This document shows, piece by piece, positions 6,243-7,299 of a stretch of DNA of 7,299 bases (its first letter is position 1; the number at the start of each line of letters is the position of its first letter). A model generated the notes under the pieces. That model saw nothing but the letters and a program-made list of their open reading frames with translations, had not been told where the DNA came from and searched no databases. The stretch spans positions 1 to 7,299 of the forward strand of contig JAEXTI010000152.1 of NCBI GenBank assembly GCA_023406965.1, given 5' to 3'. This DNA is from Chloroflexota bacterium (GTDB lineage: Bacteria; Chloroflexota; Anaerolineae; Anaerolineales; Anaerolineaceae). The position numbers were made by a program, and so were the translations under genes.

Positions 6243-6297
6243 CCGAATTTGAGGTGATTGAGGGGTGCTTTGCACCCCTCAATCACCTCAAATTCGG
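6243..6297. repeat. Perfect 26-bp inverted repeat (hairpin, TTT loop) after the radical SAM operon
   Basis: Left arm 6243-6268 begins CCGAATTTGAGG and ends GGGGTGC; right arm 6272-6297 is its exact reverse complement; the loop is TTT. It lies 31 bp after the stop of the second radical SAM gene. No U-tract follows on either strand, so it is not a standard intrinsic terminator. It could protect the 3' end of the operon mRNA, serve as an RNase III site, or be a palindromic mobile repeat. Confidence 0.93.
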
Positions 6298-6628
6298 CTA
6301 TCCTCCAATACTGGCTGTGTAGTTACAACAATTCAACTTTCGGCTTGTGGCCCACGGACGCTCATCTGTGGTGGTAGGGGCAGGTCTTTAACGCGGGGTG
6401 TTCCATCCGGCTAAACAAATTTTCGGCGGGAAAGGCGCCAGGGCCTTCGCGCCAGACCTGCCCGGCCTGCCCATCCGGCGGGTCTGCCTGACGGGCAAAC
6501 ATCCCTTGCCCGCCGGGATACCTTCCAGACGCCCACGCCTGGCCCGACTTAAAGACCCGCGGCTACGAGGAGGGGTGCGGCGCGTCCGTCAGGACGCCGA
6601 AGCGGCGTTTACCCTGCCTTTAAAATCC
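6298..6628. other. Non-coding, GC-rich stretch full of inverted repeats
   Basis: No convincing gene is seen here. The stretch has many short dyads: GGGCAGGTCT (6378-6387) with AGACCTGCCC (6454-6463), GGTCTTTAA (6383-6391) with TTAAAGACC (6549-6557), GCGTCC/GGACGC around GTCA (6582-6597), and ACGCCG/CGGCGT around AAG (6594-6608) followed by TTT. CCATCCGGC occurs twice (6403-6411 and 6471-6479). The competing pairings could reflect a degenerate intergenic repeat family or a structured RNA; nothing here decides between them. The last hairpin could be a weak plus-strand terminator. Confidence 0.5.
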
Positions 6629-6657
6629 TTGCATCCTGTAGTAATCTATGCTATGAT
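6629..6657 (+). promoter_or_regulatory. greA promoter with extended -10
   Basis: TATGAT at 6652-6657 is preceded by TGC, an extended -10 motif. TTGCAT at 6629-6634 is a weak -35 with a 17-bp spacer. The expected start is about 6664, at the first base of a small leader hairpin (AACCTT 6664-6669 with AAGGTT 6676-6681). Confidence 0.72.
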
Positions 6658-6698
6658 GTATCCAACCTTTTGGGGAAGGTTACCAGGGTCAACCTCTG

Positions 6699-6725
6699 AA
6701 AATGCTCCGGACCGGAGTGTTTTTT
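6699..6725 (+). terminator. Intrinsic-terminator hairpin inside the greA leader (candidate attenuator)
   Basis: CTCCG (6705-6709) pairs with CGGAG (6713-6717) around GAC. The stem extends through two G-U pairs into A-U pairs, because AAAA precedes it and TTTTTT (6720-6725) follows. It lies between the greA promoter and the greA start, so it would stop some transcripts at about 60 nt. AGGTT (6677-6681) can pair with either the upstream AACCT or with AACCT at 6691-6695, so the leader has alternative folds. E. coli greA also has a leader terminator giving the GraL RNAs; that comparison is by position only. Confidence 0.68.
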
Positions 6726-6777
6726 GTCATTTAAGCCCTGGAAGAATATGTATAACAAAGGATTTAGATAGATTGTC

Positions 6778-7248
6778 ATGCCAACTTCATTCCTGACGCG
6801 CGACGGTTTTAATAAACTGCAAGACGAATTGGATTTCTTGCGCACGAAAAAGCGCGAGGAAATCGCTAACCGCCTCCACGAAGCGATGGAGGGCGGCGAA
6901 CTGATCGAAAACGCCGAGTACGAGGCTGCCAAGAACGAGCAGGCCTTTGTCGAGGGGCGCATTAAAGAGCTGGAGCTTCTGCTGGCGACCGCGCGGGTGG
7001 TGGATGGCGACATCCCACACCTGGGCGCTGTCCAGGTGGGCGTGCAGGTCGCCATTTGTGAAGACGTCGATGGCGCGGAAGAGGAAGTCTACACCATCGT
7101 TGGGGCCGCCGAAGCCAACCCTCGCGAAGGGCGCATCTCCAACGAATCGCCGCTGGGCAAGGCCCTGATGAACAAAAAAGAAGGCGACCGGGTACAGGTT
7201 GAAGCTCCGCAAGGCTCTTACGCCGTGCGGATTTTGAAGATTGGTTAA
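6778..7248 (+). CDS. greA: Transcription elongation factor GreA
   Basis: This 156-residue protein has the full GreA length (E. coli 158). It rescues backtracked RNA polymerase by stimulating transcript cleavage through the secondary channel. Residues 1-75 form the antiparallel coiled coil (LTRDGFNKLQDELDFLRTKK and GRIKELELLLATARVVD), and the tip motif GELIENAEYEAAKNEQAFVEG (about 40-60) carries the acidic residues. Glu44 is kept, while the position of E. coli Asp41 is Glu41, a conservative change. Residues 80-156 form the FKBP-like domain, with VYTIVGAAEANP, RISNESPLGKALM and a VEAPQGSYAVRILKIG ending. The nearest Shine-Dalgarno match (AAAGGA, 6757-6762) is 15 nt from ATG 6778, long for initiation. 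The start is still preferred because it matches the family N-terminus and no better in-frame start is present. The gene is monocistronic here, with its own promoter, leader terminator and downstream terminator. Confidence 0.97.
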   Translation: MPTSFLTRDGFNKLQDELDFLRTKKREEIANRLHEAMEGGELIENAEYEAAKNEQAFVEGRIKELELLLATARVVDGDIPHLGAVQVGVQVAICEDVDGAEEEVYTIVGAAEANPREGRISNESPLGKALMNKKEGDRVQVEAPQGSYAVRILKIG

Positions 7249-7266
7249 CCAGGGGCAAAGTATACC

Positions 7267-7299
7267 GCCCCGCCCGGATTTCCTGGGCGGGGCTTTTTT
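7267..7299 (+). terminator. Intrinsic terminator of greA
   Basis: GCCCCGCCC (7267-7275) and GGGCGGGGC (7285-7293) form a 9-bp GC-rich stem with a 9-nt loop, followed by six T residues to the window end. It starts 18 bp after the greA stop codon and is a strong Rho-independent terminator. Confidence 0.94.

Noticed and set aside
5207..6286. Minus-strand 359-codon frame opposite both radical SAM genes
   Set aside because: Runs antisense across two well-supported genes and starts inside the 26-bp hairpin; no known domain is seen.
6398..6796. Plus-strand 132-codon frame in the stretch before greA
   Set aside because: It overlaps the greA promoter, the leader terminator and the greA start, and its translation has no domain character.
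1..7299. CRISPR array or insertion-sequence ends
   Set aside because: No regularly spaced direct repeats and no transposase or paired terminal inverted repeats were seen in the window.

Overview
The window looks like a bacterial chromosome segment of high GC content carrying an AT-richer, probably acquired island on its left. The class-level guess is Chloroflexota (Anaerolineae-like). It rests on the GC-rich backbone, the tRNA without an encoded CCA, the secreted Rhs-type protein and the GreA sequence style. It is an inference only; no marker in the window settles it.

Left block (1-3737). A minus-strand Rhs/YD-repeat protein enters with its signal peptide and N-terminal domain and runs off the left edge; its reading frame is open over all 1019 bases. 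Upstream of it on the same strand is a regulator with two XRE-type helix-turn-helix domains. Divergent from the regulator, a textbook sigma-70 promoter (TTGACA, 17 bp, TATAAT) drives a small HTH plus zinc-ribbon protein and then a tyrosine recombinase. The recombinase gene ends about 60 bp from the 3' end of a tRNA-CAU gene. Between them lies a 7-7-7 inverted repeat shaped like a tyrosine-recombinase core site. The block from about 300 to 3735 is visibly AT-richer (about 38-48% GC in sampled 60-base lines) than both flanks (about 65% and higher). This is the layout of a tRNA-targeted integrative element or its remnant: int, xis-like gene, repressor and cargo.

Middle block (3738-6297). The minus-strand tRNA is followed by a two-gene plus-strand operon under a strong promoter with twin 17-bp repeats, one filling the -35/-10 spacer and one just downstream of the -10. 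The operon encodes a HemN/HemW-like radical SAM enzyme and a second, short radical SAM enzyme whose start codon lies inside the first gene. The substrate is unknown. The operon ends at a perfect 26-bp hairpin with no U-tract.

Right block (6298-7299). A structured GC-rich non-coding stretch leads to an extended -10 promoter, a leader containing an intrinsic-terminator hairpin, and greA, which ends in a strong terminator.

The best candidates for something not previously described are the paired radical SAM operon with its repeat-controlled promoter, and the Rhs/XRE/HTH-zinc-ribbon/recombinase island beside the tRNA.
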